DNA from: an uncultured Collinsella sp.
GTDB taxonomy: Bacteria > Actinomycetota > Coriobacteriia > Coriobacteriales > Coriobacteriaceae
Assembly: GCA_900540855.1 (NCBI GenBank)
Contig: UQHK01000004.1
Coordinates: forward strand, 78,429-142,428
Length of the DNA stretch: 64,000 bases
Direction of reading: 5' to 3'
Shown: positions 1-7,879 of the stretch, piece after piece
Layout of the letters: each line of letters starts with the position of its first letter
Position numbering within the stretch: position 1 is the stretch's first letter
Program-made: the position numbers and the translations under genes
Notes under the pieces: model-generated
Seen by the model: only the letters and a program-made list of their open reading frames with translations
Databases searched by the model: none
Told to the model about the DNA's origin: nothing

Positions 1-171
1 CCGCCGGTATCCCGACAATCCATCGACAACATCCCAATATCTGGTAAGCGCGTGATTATCGCTGCGTGCAATTCCATGCACCCCCCTTGGTCGAGTATCA
101 TGGTTCGGCTATGCCCTTTGCGCTTAGCAACCTTTGACCTTTTCCTTCGACGCTTGGCGGTTTTTAGATTC
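1..171. other. Leader upstream of the glycosyl-1-phosphate transferase
   Basis: The open frame of the first gene extends back to position 52, but these codons read as a Cys/Arg/Leu-rich non-membrane stretch that does not resemble the family. I treat it as untranslated leader or the tail of an upstream region cut by the window. I see no other gene in it. Confidence 0.4.
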
Positions 172-1371
172 ATGGCTTCATCCCCGAGCTACATACCGTA
201 TCTATGCGTGGCAGCGGCGGCCTTTATCACGACCTTCCTCACGGTGCCCCTGGTCAAGCGCTTGGCAATTAAGCTCGACGCCGTCGACTATCCTTCTAAG
301 CGCCGCATCAACACCAAGCCCATCCCGCGTTTGGGCGGAACGGCGGTGTTTTTGGGCCTGGTCGTTGCCTGTATTGTGCAAATCCTAGGCACCTGGTACC
401 TGGGTTGGCCGCCCGTTTTGGTGCCCCACCCCCGTCTGCACATCAGCTACCCCATACTTGCGCTTTCTTTTACCGTCATCTTTGCGACCGGCGCTATCGA
501 CGACGTCTTCCAGCTCAAGCCCAAGCAAAAGCTAGCCGGACAGGTCCTCGCCGCGCTTATCGCCTGTATCGGCGGCCTGCGGATCGGCGTCATCGTCAAC
601 CCGTTTGCCCCCGGCGAGATCATGCTCGGATGGCTCGCCTACCCCATCACCGTGATCTATCTGGTGGCATTCACCAACATCATTAACCTCATCGACGGCC
701 TCGACGGCTTGGCCACGGGCATCTGCGGCATCGCGTCGTTCACCATGTTTTCGATGGCCGTTCTCTCGGGCCGCATCGACGCCGCCGCGCTCTCCATTGC
801 GCTCTTTGGCGCTTGCCTGGCCTTTTTGCGCTACAACTTCAACCCCGCAAGCATCTTCTTGGGCGACTCGGGGTCGTTGCTTCTGGGCTTTGCACTGGGC
901 TCCATCTCGCTGCTCAACGTGAGCCGCACCGCCGCGCTCACCTCGCTTATCATCCCGCTCATCGTTGCCGGCGTGCCCATCATCGACACGTTTAGCGCCA
1001 TCGTGCGCCGCAAGCGCGCCCACATTAGCATCGGGCAGGCCGACAAGGGCCACATCCACCACCGCCTGATCCAAGAGGGCTACAACCAAAAGCAGGCAGT
1101 GCTCCTCATCTACGCCTGGTGCATCATGCTTTCGGCCGGCGCCGCCGCGATTAACCAGGTCGAGGTGCCCATGCGCGTGCTCATCTTTACCGTACTCGCC
1201 ATTGGCTCGGCGGCCTTTGCCAAGCACCTGCACCTGTTTGAGCCCGTGCTGCGCCACCATTACAACAAGCGCACGCACGAGGACGAGCTCGTCACCCCCG
1301 ACGATCCCGCCTTTAAGCAGGAGGAGCAGGCGGCAGAAGAACGCAGGGAGGAGCGCCACCACAGGCGCTAG
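172..1371 (+). CDS. WecA/TagO-type undecaprenyl-phosphate glycosyl-1-phosphate transferase
   Basis: Probable membrane enzyme that transfers a sugar-1-phosphate (GlcNAc-1-P type) from a UDP-sugar to undecaprenyl phosphate, starting wall-polymer or surface-glycan synthesis. Family motifs are visible in order: an acidic DD in AIDDVFQLKPKQKL, the NIINLIDGLDGLATG aspartate motif, GDSGSLLLG, and HIHHRLIQEG. The HxHH form is typical of the WecA/TagO branch rather than MraY. About ten to eleven hydrophobic segments are present, with a charged C-terminal tail rich in Glu/Arg. Start chosen at ATG 172 because hydrophobic family-like sequence begins there; ATG 100 is an in-frame alternative and no strong ribosome site decides. 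Substrate specificity is inferred from motif type only. Confidence 0.85.
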   Translation: MASSPSYIPYLCVAAAAFITTFLTVPLVKRLAIKLDAVDYPSKRRINTKPIPRLGGTAVFLGLVVACIVQILGTWYLGWPPVLVPHPRLHISYPILALSFTVIFATGAIDDVFQLKPKQKLAGQVLAALIACIGGLRIGVIVNPFAPGEIMLGWLAYPITVIYLVAFTNIINLIDGLDGLATGICGIASFTMFSMAVLSGRIDAAALSIALFGACLAFLRYNFNPASIFLGDSGSLLLGFALGSISLLNVSRTAALTSLIIPLIVAGVPIIDTFSAIVRRKRAHISIGQADKGHIHHRLIQEGYNQKQAVLLIYAWCIMLSAGAAAINQVEVPMRVLIFTVLAIGSAAFAKHLHLFEPVLRHHYNKRTHEDELVTPDDPAFKQEEQAAEERREERHHRR

Positions 1372-1532
1372 GGTAAGCTGCCGAGGCTGCGCCCAGGCGC
1401 CGCCGGCCAAACGCGCAGCCACGCCGCGCCCATCGCACATGCCGCCGCTCTCCCGCCCCTCGCGTACTTACGCCCCGACCCTCCAATAAACGCGTTATCA
1501 TCTTGACCCATGAACATACGTTAGGAGCAATC

Positions 1533-2582
1533 ATGCCAAACGAGAACAGCTACGAAGTCGCGCTGCAAAAGAGCAACGCCATTCGCGAGGGCCTGGCCAA
1601 AACGCCCGAGAAGTTCACCATGCTCACCGGCGACCGCCCCACCGGCCGTCTGCACCTGGGTCACTACTTCGGCACCCTCAAGGGCCGTGTTGAGCTGCAG
1701 AACATGGGCGCCAAGACCAACGTGCTCATCGCCGACTACCAAGTCATCACTGACCGCGATACGACCGAGCACATCCAGGACAACGTGTACAACATGGTCA
1801 TGGACTACCTTGCCTGCGGCATCGACCCCGACAAGACCATGATCTACGCGCACTCCGCCGTACCCGCCGCAAACCAGCTCATGCTGCCGTTCCTGTCGCT
1901 GGTCTCCGAGGCCGAGCTGGCGCGCAACCCCACGGTCAAGGCCGAGATGGAGGCCTCGGGCCACGAGCTCACCGGCCTTCTGCTCACCTACCCGGTGCAC
2001 CAGGCCTGCGACATCCTGTTCTGCAAGGGCAATGTGGTGCCCGTCGGTCGCGACCAGCTGCCGCACATCGAGCTCACCCGCACCATCGCCCGCCGCTTTA
2101 ACAACCGTTACGGCAAGGTGTTCCCCGAGGTCGACGCGCTGCTGTCCGAGACCCCGCTGCTGCCCGGCCTGGACGGGCGCAAGATGAGCAAGAGCTACGG
2201 CAACGCCATTAACATCTCGATGACCGCCGAGGAGACGGCCAAGCGCATCAAGAAGAGCCAGACCGACTCCGAGCGCATGATCACGTTCGATCCCGAGAAT
2301 CGCCCCGGCGTGTCCGGCCTGCTTTCAACCGCCGCCATCTGCACCGGCCGTTCCGAGGTCGAGATTGCCGAGGAGATTGGCATGGGCGGCTCCGGCCAGC
2401 TCAAGAAGTACGTGACCGAGGCCGTCAACGAGTACTTCGCGCCGATCCGCGAGCGTCGTCAGCGCTATGAGAACGATCTGGACTATGTGAAGGACGTGCT
2501 GCACGAGGGCAACCGTCGCGCCAACGAGATTGCCGAGCAGACCCTGGCCGAGGTTCAGGACGCCATGGGCATGGTGTACTAG
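1533..2582 (+). CDS. trpS: Tryptophanyl-tRNA synthetase
   Basis: Charges tRNA-Trp with tryptophan in the cytoplasm; class Ic synthetase of 349 residues, the usual bacterial length. The HIGH-type motif is HLGH at residues 41-44 and the KMSKS loop is present intact in GRKMSKSYGN near residue 216. The start is ATG 1533, with AGGAG at 1523-1527 five bases upstream; the frame is open back to a TTG at 1503 that lacks such a site. It stands alone, followed by two hairpins. Confidence 0.95.
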   Translation: MPNENSYEVALQKSNAIREGLAKTPEKFTMLTGDRPTGRLHLGHYFGTLKGRVELQNMGAKTNVLIADYQVITDRDTTEHIQDNVYNMVMDYLACGIDPDKTMIYAHSAVPAANQLMLPFLSLVSEAELARNPTVKAEMEASGHELTGLLLTYPVHQACDILFCKGNVVPVGRDQLPHIELTRTIARRFNNRYGKVFPEVDALLSETPLLPGLDGRKMSKSYGNAINISMTAEETAKRIKKSQTDSERMITFDPENRPGVSGLLSTAAICTGRSEVEIAEEIGMGGSGQLKKYVTEAVNEYFAPIRERRQRYENDLDYVKDVLHEGNRRANEIAEQTLAEVQDAMGMVY

Positions 2583-2607
2583 GCAAAGCGCCTTCGCACA
2601 ACATAGA

Positions 2608-2676
2608 CGGTGAGGCTGAATCCTCACCGAAACAGGAACAGGCCCGCTGGCAGATAGTTGCCAGCGGGCCTGTTCC
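2608..2676 (+). terminator. Two tandem hairpins after trpS
   Basis: An 8-bp stem (2608-2615 with 2622-2629) is followed by a perfect 18-bp stem (2635-2652 with 2659-2676) around a 6-nt loop. The second lacks a clear U tract, so it may act as an mRNA 3' stabiliser or a Rho-assisted stop rather than a simple intrinsic terminator. Confidence 0.6.
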
Positions 2677-2857
2677 CGAAGTACACCGTTGAATCGCACA
2701 GAGGGGAGGAATGCGAATCAAACTCAACAGGGCAGGCTTTTTCATCGCCTATTGCCTGCTCCGTTGCTGAAAACAATATAGTTCACCGTGGTTTACTTTG
2801 CTGCGACAAACCGCGCCGCCATACCTTCTCCATAAGTTAACCTCGGTAAACCTGCCA
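2677..2857. other. Non-coding spacer between trpS and the MGMT-like gene
   Basis: AT-richer spacer. Only short shadow frames cross it. I see no gene or clear promoter here. Confidence 0.4.
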
Positions 2858-2896
2858 AAACCACCACAAAGGGGATAGGCACCTTTGTGGTGGTTT
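2858..2896. repeat. Dispersed palindrome, family A, copy 1
   Basis: AAACCACCACAAAGG (2858-2872) and its exact complement (2882-2896) surround a GGATAGGCA centre. The flank CCTGCC on the left is shared, inverted, with copy 2 on the other side of the MGMT-like gene. Confidence 0.85.
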
Positions 2897-2913
2897 AAGC
2901 CACGGCAGAGCCG

Positions 2914-3234
2914 CTAGAGCCCTGCAGGCCAGCGACAGGCGGCCAAGTCGACGTGCATGTCGTCCTTAAACGCCACACCCTCCCCTAGCAAAAGCTCACG
3001 TTGAGCATCGGGACCGCCAAAAGCAAAACCATCGCATATGCGGCCATCGGCAAACACCACGCGGTGACAGGGAATCTCGCCGGGGCGCGGATTGCCATGC
3101 AGGGCATACCCCACGTACCGCGCACTTCGTGGACGTCCAGCAAGCAGCGCCACCTGACCATACGTGGCGACCATCCCCTCGGGAATCTGCTCGACCACCT
3201 CGTACACCCGCTCAAAAAAGCCCTCAGACGCCAT
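2914..3234 (-). CDS. Short MGMT-family (alkyltransferase-like) protein
   Basis: 106 residues corresponding only to the C-terminal DNA-binding/active-site domain of O6-alkylguanine-DNA alkyltransferase. It has the helix-turn-helix VATYGQVALLAG, the Arg-finger region RSARYVGYAL, and PCHRV at residues 55-59. The acceptor cysteine (C56) is kept, whereas alkyltransferase-like proteins of this short length usually have Trp there. It may therefore repair O6-alkylguanine directly or be a lesion-sensing protein; activity cannot be told from sequence. ATG 3234 is preceded by AAGGGAG. The reading frame extends to 3273, but that part overlaps palindrome copy 2. The gene is bracketed by inverted family A palindromes. 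Confidence 0.85.
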   Translation of the reverse strand: MASEGFFERVYEVVEQIPEGMVATYGQVALLAGRPRSARYVGYALHGNPRPGEIPCHRVVFADGRICDGFAFGGPDAQRELLLGEGVAFKDDMHVDLAACRWPAGL

Positions 3235-3263
3235 TGCTCGCTCCCTTCCACCCGGAATAGCAT

Positions 3264-3302
3264 AAACCACCACAAAGGTGCCTGTCCCCTTTGTGGTGGT
3301 TT
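3264..3302. repeat. Dispersed palindrome, family A, copy 2
   Basis: Same 15-bp arms as copy 1 (3264-3278 and 3288-3302) with centre TGCCTGTCC, followed by TTGGCAGGTGG, the inverse of the copy 1 flank. It lies between the DegV stop and the MGMT-like start. Confidence 0.85.
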
Positions 3303-3313
3303 TGGCAGGTGGG

Positions 3314-4168
3314 CTAGTTAACGGGCTGGAAGAAGGCTACGGCTACGGCGCCGGGGCCTACATGGGTGCCGATGGTGGCGCCGATGGTGTGAACGGGCAG
3401 TTCGCCCTCGGTGTGGCCAGCCCACAGTGCCGCGCTGTCCTCGATATACTTCTTGAGCACCGCATCCGAAAGGCCCGTATAGCCGAGCGCCAGCGGCATG
3501 GAAAAGTCGATGCCGCCCGCCTTTTCGACCTTCTGGTTGAGCAGGTTACGTCCGTTCTTGGAACCGCGCGCCTTGCCCAGCTGCACGATCAGACCGTCCT
3601 CGGCAGCCACCACGGGCTTTACGTTGAGCAGCGTACCCACGGCACCGGCCGCAGCAGACAGGCGACCGCCGCGCACCAGGTACTCCAGCGTCTCGAGCAG
3701 GCCGATGACGACCACGCGGTCGCGCACGGCCTCGACAGCCGCCGCAACCTGAGCCGCGCCCTGGCCCTCGTCCACCAGGCGCAGCGCATACTCGACCAGC
3801 ACGCGCTCGCCCAAGGTCACGTTATTGCTGTCCACGACGAACATGTCGCCGCCCGGCGCCTCGGCAAGTGCCGTACGAGCACTCTGGTTGGTGCCCGAGA
3901 GCTTGGCGCCCACGGTAATAATCACGGCCTCATCGCCGGCCTCACGCGCTTCGGCAATCGCCTGCGAAAAGGCGTACGGGTTGACCTGACCGGTCTTGGG
4001 CAGTTCATCGCGCTCCACAAGCATCTCGTAAAAGCGCTGGTGATCGATGTCGACGCCATCCATATACACATCGGTGCCAAAGGTGACGGACAGCGGCAGA
4101 ACACGCAGAGCGGGGTGCTCCGCCGGCGACATATCGCTTGCGGAATCGGTAATAATGCGGACGGACAT
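3314..4168 (-). CDS. DegV family fatty-acid-binding protein (FakB-like)
   Basis: 284 residues of a DegV protein. Family members (FakB) bind a fatty acid and present it to the kinase FakA for phosphorylation and entry into phospholipid. The N-terminal TDSASD motif and the KPVVAAEDG and IGTHVGPGAVAV blocks are typical. ATG 4168 is preceded by AAAGGA, so the in-frame 16-residue extension is not used. It lies downstream of the MarR gene on the same strand with a 119-bp gap. A second, different DegV gene lies near 57.3 kb. Confidence 0.9.
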   Translation of the reverse strand: MSVRIITDSASDMSPAEHPALRVLPLSVTFGTDVYMDGVDIDHQRFYEMLVERDELPKTGQVNPYAFSQAIAEAREAGDEAVIITVGAKLSGTNQSARTALAEAPGGDMFVVDSNNVTLGERVLVEYALRLVDEGQGAAQVAAAVEAVRDRVVVIGLLETLEYLVRGGRLSAAAGAVGTLLNVKPVVAAEDGLIVQLGKARGSKNGRNLLNQKVEKAGGIDFSMPLALGYTGLSDAVLKKYIEDSAALWAGHTEGELPVHTIGATIGTHVGPGAVAVAFFQPVN

Positions 4169-4287
4169 AACGAATCCTTTCTTGCGCAGGTCTCGCGCAG
4201 GGAATTTTGACAGCAATGTCCCGGCACGGCGTACGCGCTCAAACGGGACGATGCAGTTCTTGGCTGAAAGCTAGCGCCAGCGCGGCT

Positions 4288-4737
4288 CTAGATCTCGCGC
4301 AGGGTGTTGAGGATCGTGCGCAGCGATGCATACATCTGCTCGCGCTGCTCCACGCCCATGGCCTTGCCGGTGGTATCGAGCACCTCGCGAATGATGCGAT
4401 CGGCCTCGCTCATGCTCTCGCCGCCCAGGGCAGTCAGGCGCACCGGAGCACGATACTTGACGGCCGCATCACCCGAGTCGTCAACCTCGACGTAGCCGCC
4501 CTCCTCCAGATGTGCCAGTGTGCGCGAAACGGCGGCACGGGTAACGCCGGCCATGCGGGCGAGGTCGGCGCCAGTCAGGCCGTCCTTGCTGCGCTCAAGA
4601 TAGTACAGGCACATAACGTCGGAGCCCTTGAGGCCCAGCCTTGCGCCTTCGGACGTCTTGATACGCTGAATCTCCTTGTAGAGGCCGCTGATCAGTCCGA
4701 CAAAGTCCTCAAAACGTGTCTCGTCGTTCTGCTGCAT
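4288..4737 (-). CDS. MarR family transcriptional regulator
   Basis: 149 residues with a winged helix-turn-helix: GLTGADLARMAGVTRAAVSR is the recognition region, followed by a wing around YVEVDDSGDAAVKYRAP. It probably represses itself and perhaps the DegV gene downstream. A 20-bp imperfect palindrome about 26 nt upstream could be its operator. The ligand is unknown; the DegV neighbour hints at lipid metabolism, but this is inference. Confidence 0.85.
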   Translation of the reverse strand: MQQNDETRFEDFVGLISGLYKEIQRIKTSEGARLGLKGSDVMCLYYLERSKDGLTGADLARMAGVTRAAVSRTLAHLEEGGYVEVDDSGDAAVKYRAPVRLTALGGESMSEADRIIREVLDTTGKAMGVEQREQMYASLRTILNTLREI

Positions 4738-4762
4738 GGTGACGACCGCCTTTCGCTTACAT

Positions 4763-4782
4763 GATGCTAACGGGTAAACATC
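4763..4782. promoter_or_regulatory. Candidate operator upstream of the MarR gene
   Basis: GATGCTAACGGGTAAACATC reads as an imperfect dyad (7 of 10 positions symmetric) just upstream of the MarR start. The size and position fit MarR autoregulation. Confidence 0.4.
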
Positions 4783-4841
4783 TTAGCCGCACAAGGCAAC
4801 ACCCGTACCCAAATATCCCATTTGTTAACCCATCAACATAA

Positions 4842-4880
4842 AAACCACCACAAAGGGGACAGGCACCTTTGTGGTGGTTT
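4842..4880. repeat. Dispersed palindrome, family A, copy 3
   Basis: Arms 4842-4856 and 4866-4880 are identical to copies 1 and 2, with centre GGACAGGCA. It sits between the B3/B4 gene stop and the MarR promoter region. Confidence 0.85.
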
Positions 4881-4909
4881 GGGGCATCGAGTTTGATCCG
4901 CAGACTTCG

Positions 4910-5629
4910 CTACAGCCCCACGCAAGGATTGTCGCGGGTCACAAGCGTTTTAACGACAACCGTCGCTCCCAGATAGCGCTCGAGCAGCTCGGCTAAGCGA
5001 TCGATCGCGGCCTGGCAATCCCCCATCCGCTCGGGCTCCACGCACTCAATCGCCAGGAAAGCATCGGCCGAATCATCGGACAACGCCGTTCGAACGCCAT
5101 CGCGCCAGTTCCAGCAGCGGCATACGGCGCCCGCATCATCGATGTAGGCGAGCTCGCCGGGCAGCGTCGGGTCATCTGTCTCCTCGCCAAGCGGCAGAAA
5201 TGAATCGCCACCGTCGGTCACCTTCAGGCAAAGGTCTCCCTCAATCGCGTGCAAATCCTCGCCGCCTACGGGCAGCGCGTAGGACAGCGACACCGTGTTG
5301 TAGATGTCCACCGCGGGCGTAATGTGGCCCACCGGCTTTCCTTTGAGCACGCGCTTGAGCAGGTTCTCAATTGAGCAACGCGCGCCCTTCTTGGTCTTGA
5401 ATAGGCGATATGCCTCGCGCCATGCCTTAACCGGCGCATTCTCGCTGATGGTATCACTCGTCAGGTGACGCTCCGCATCGATATTGGCGCGGTCGAGCAA
5501 CGCGGCAATCGCATCAACGTCCTCTTGAGGAATCTGAGCCGCGGGCTTCATGCCCTTTACGACCACAACACCGACAGCCGCCTGCGGAAATAGCTCCCAA
5601 AACGAATCCTCGGCAACGAAACTCTTCAT
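4910..5629 (-). CDS. B3/B4 tRNA-binding domain protein
   Basis: 239 residues matching the free-standing B3/B4 domain family, related to the editing region of phenylalanyl-tRNA synthetase beta. Conserved blocks include GHITPAVDIYNTVSLSYALPVGGEDL and CRCWNWRDG. Family members are thought to act on misacylated tRNA or free amino acids; the substrate here is unknown. ATG 5629 has AGGGAG six bases upstream; the in-frame ATG 5644 overlaps that site, so it is less likely. Confidence 0.8.
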   Translation of the reverse strand: MKSFVAEDSFWELFPQAAVGVVVVKGMKPAAQIPQEDVDAIAALLDRANIDAERHLTSDTISENAPVKAWREAYRLFKTKKGARCSIENLLKRVLKGKPVGHITPAVDIYNTVSLSYALPVGGEDLHAIEGDLCLKVTDGGDSFLPLGEETDDPTLPGELAYIDDAGAVCRCWNWRDGVRTALSDDSADAFLAIECVEPERMGDCQAAIDRLAELLERYLGATVVVKTLVTRDNPCVGL

Positions 5630-5678
5630 GTGCTCTCCCTTCATAGCATGCGCCCGAGCCCGGGTGCCTAAACAAAAA

Positions 5679-5735
5679 GCGCCCTTACGACGGCCACCTT
5701 CAAAGTCCTACGGTGCCGCCACAAGAGCGCTTACG
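5679..5735 (-). terminator. Hairpin with T-run downstream of pckA
   Basis: Read on the minus strand, GCGCTCTT pairs with AAGGGCGC around an imperfect inner stem, followed by TTTTTGTTT. This is a plausible terminator for pckA transcripts before the B3/B4 gene. Confidence 0.5.
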
Positions 5736-5804
5736 CTGCCCCCATCCGGAGAAGGGGGCGATATGTCAGGCGTATTGTAACCCGAGTCATTCGCCCAAGC
5801 AAAA

Positions 5805-5837
5805 CCGCCACAAAGGTGCCTGTCCCCTTTGTGGCGG
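5805..5837. repeat. Dispersed palindrome, family A, copy 4 (variant)
   Basis: Arms CCGCCACAAAGG (5805-5816) and its complement (5826-5837). The A-to-G change is compensated on both arms, so the hairpin is kept while the sequence drifts. Confidence 0.8.
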
Positions 5838-5856
5838 ATATGGACTCGCGGCGACG

Positions 5857-7527
5857 CTAGTGTCGGAGTCCCAGCAGGCCGCGGCCGCGATGACGGGCGT
5901 CGGCGTGCACCTGAGCGTGCGGACCGGCGGCCTTCACGGACTCGGGCAGGTGCGAGTACTTCTTCTCGAAGTTCTCCTCGAACATGACGGCCAGGTTGTG
6001 CGCGGCCTCGTCGTAGCGAGCGGTGCTCTGCCAGTACTGGCGCGGCACCAGGATGCCGTCGGGTACACCGTGGCACGTGGCGGGAATGTCGACGTTAAAG
6101 ATATCGTCGTGGACGAATTCGCTGTCCTCGATGGTGCCGTCGAGGGCGCGCGCGACTAGGGCGCGCGTGTAGGCCAGCTCAATGCGATGGCCCACGCCGT
6201 AGCCGCCGCCGATCCAGCCGGTGTTGACCAGATAGACGCGGGTGCGACCGTCGGCGATGCGCTCGCCGAGCATCTTAGCGTAGACCATGGGGTCGAGTGG
6301 CATAAACGGCTCGCCAAACAGCGAAGAGAACGTGGGCGTGGGCTCGGTGACGCCGACCTCGGTGCCGGGGATCTTGGCCGTAAAGCCCGTCACAAAGTGA
6401 TACATGGCGGCGTCGGCCGTCAGGCGCGAGATGGGCGGCAGCACGCCAAAGGCATCGCAGGTCAGGAAGAGCACGACGCTTGGAGTGGTGCCCATGCCCT
6501 TGGTCCACGCGTTGGGGATATGCTCGACGGGGTAGGCCACGCGCGTGTTGTGCGTGATCGAGACGTCGTCGTAGTTGGGCTTGCGGTTCTCGTCGAGCAC
6601 CACGTTTTCGCAGATGGCACCAAAGCGGACGGCGTTGAAGATCTCGGGCTCGTGGAACGCGTCCAGGCCCTCGCATTTGGCGTAGCAGCCACCCTCGATG
6701 TTGAAGATGCCCATGTCGGACCAACCGTGTTCGTCGTCGCCGATCAGCAGGCGCGTGGGGTTGGCCGAAAGCGTGGTCTTGCCGGTGCCCGACAGGCCAA
6801 AGAACACCGCGGTCTCGTGCGTGACGGGATCCATACTGGCCGAGCAATGCATGGGCAGCACGTCGTCCTCGACGGGCAGCAGGTAATTCATGACGCTGAA
6901 GATGGACTTTTTGATCTCGCCGGAGTAGCCGGTACCCGCGACCAAAATCACGCGCTCCTGGAAGTTGATGACCACGGCGGCGCTGGAGTTGAGGCCCTTG
7001 ATGGCGGGATCGCACTGGTAGCCCGGCGCGGCGAGCACACAGAAGTCCGGCTCGCCGGTGCGCGCGATTTCGCGGGCAAGCGGGCGGGCGAGCATCTGCT
7101 TAATGAAGAGTGCCTGGCTGGCGCGCTCGCAGGCGACGAGCAGTCGGCGCGTGTGGTTGCGGTCGGCGCCGGCCATGCCGCGGGTGACGAACACGTCGCG
7201 CTCGTTGAGGTAGTCGACGATGCCGGCCTTGATGGTCTCGTAGCTCTCGATCGAAAGCGGTCGGTTGACGGCGCCCCAGGCGATCTTGTCGTGCACGTCG
7301 GGCGTGTCAACGATAAAGCGGTCATTGGGGGAACGACCGGTGCGCTCCCCCGTCTCGATCACCAGCGCGCCGTTGGATGCCATGCGGCCTTCTTCGCGGC
7401 GGATAGCGTGCTCGACGAGCTCCGCGGCGGGTAGATCGACCAGCAGACGGGGCTGATTCTCGGCGGGATCTTCGACCAGCGTAATACCAAAGTTGGACAA
7501 AACATCTGCAGGGGTAACACCAGGCAT
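5857..7527 (-). CDS. pckA: Phosphoenolpyruvate carboxykinase (ATP)
   Basis: 556 residues. Interconverts oxaloacetate plus ATP with PEP, CO2 and ADP. In fermentative gut bacteria it often runs in the CO2-fixing, ATP-yielding direction. Seen in the sequence: the PEPCK P-loop GLSGTGKTTLSA near residue 245, the GDDEHGW metal site, NTGWIGGGYGVGHR, and the N-terminal TGRSPNDRFIVD substrate motif. ATG 7527 follows a perfect AAAGGAGG. A CTTTAC-N4-GTAAAG dyad lies upstream, at 7569-7584. Confidence 0.95.
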   Translation of the reverse strand: MPGVTPADVLSNFGITLVEDPAENQPRLLVDLPAAELVEHAIRREEGRMASNGALVIETGERTGRSPNDRFIVDTPDVHDKIAWGAVNRPLSIESYETIKAGIVDYLNERDVFVTRGMAGADRNHTRRLLVACERASQALFIKQMLARPLAREIARTGEPDFCVLAAPGYQCDPAIKGLNSSAAVVINFQERVILVAGTGYSGEIKKSIFSVMNYLLPVEDDVLPMHCSASMDPVTHETAVFFGLSGTGKTTLSANPTRLLIGDDEHGWSDMGIFNIEGGCYAKCEGLDAFHEPEIFNAVRFGAICENVVLDENRKPNYDDVSITHNTRVAYPVEHIPNAWTKGMGTTPSVVLFLTCDAFGVLPPISRLTADAAMYHFVTGFTAKIPGTEVGVTEPTPTFSSLFGEPFMPLDPMVYAKMLGERIADGRTRVYLVNTGWIGGGYGVGHRIELAYTRALVARALDGTIEDSEFVHDDIFNVDIPATCHGVPDGILVPRQYWQSTARYDEAAHNLAVMFEENFEKKYSHLPESVKAAGPHAQVHADARHRGRGLLGLRH

Positions 7528-7568
7528 GGGGCCTCCTTTAAAAACGCGACACGAGGACACGACGCGCA

Positions 7569-7584
7569 CTTTACTCACGTAAAG
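7569..7584. promoter_or_regulatory. Candidate operator in the pckA leader
   Basis: Perfect inverted repeat CTTTAC-tcac-GTAAAG about 42 nt upstream of the pckA start codon. The regulator is unknown. Confidence 0.35.
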
Positions 7585-7719
7585 CCCGTTGTACCCGATA
7601 TGCAAAAACGTTTTTGCGGCAACGGCGAAGCGCCCGCCCAACGGTCAAAAATCGCACGCAAGCGGCCTAGTCGTTAGGGACACTCTTGAACAGGCAACAA
7701 CCAAGGAGCGACCCCGGAT

Positions 7720-7786
7720 GCCGGCACTTAGGGACGTTCCTAAAGTGCCGGCACATAAGGAACGTCCCCGAGTGCCGGCTACTGAA
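7720..7786. repeat. REP-like palindrome cluster, family C, copy 1
   Basis: GCCGGCACTT (near 7720) pairs with AAGTGCCGGC ending near 7752 around a GGGACGTTCC core. A further AGGAACGTCCC and GTGCCGGC half follow directly. It is built from the same GGGACGTTC core as copies at 54.7 kb and lies in the 350-bp spacer between pckA and the flippase. Confidence 0.75.
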
Positions 7787-7879
7787 TGGCGCCGCCGAAA
7801 TTATCGAACAACCTGTTCAAAAACACGAACGAACACCGTCGCGTCTATACTAGAGCGCAGCAATAGAAAGGACTCCGCT

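Noticed and set aside
5679..5780. T-box-like sequence (AAGGTGGCCGTCG on the minus strand) before the B3/B4 tRNA-domain gene.
   Set aside because: The T-box bulge sequence is not matched, and there is too little room for the specifier stem between this site and the pckA end. A plain terminator explains it.
6187..7434. 415-codon open frame antisense to pckA.
   Set aside because: A shadow frame typical of GC-rich DNA: His/Val/Gly/Ala-rich, no family resemblance, and pckA is certain.
7589..7879. 97-codon in-frame extension of the flippase gene.
   Set aside because: It would translate the REP palindromes, and the TTG at 7880 has a good ribosome site.
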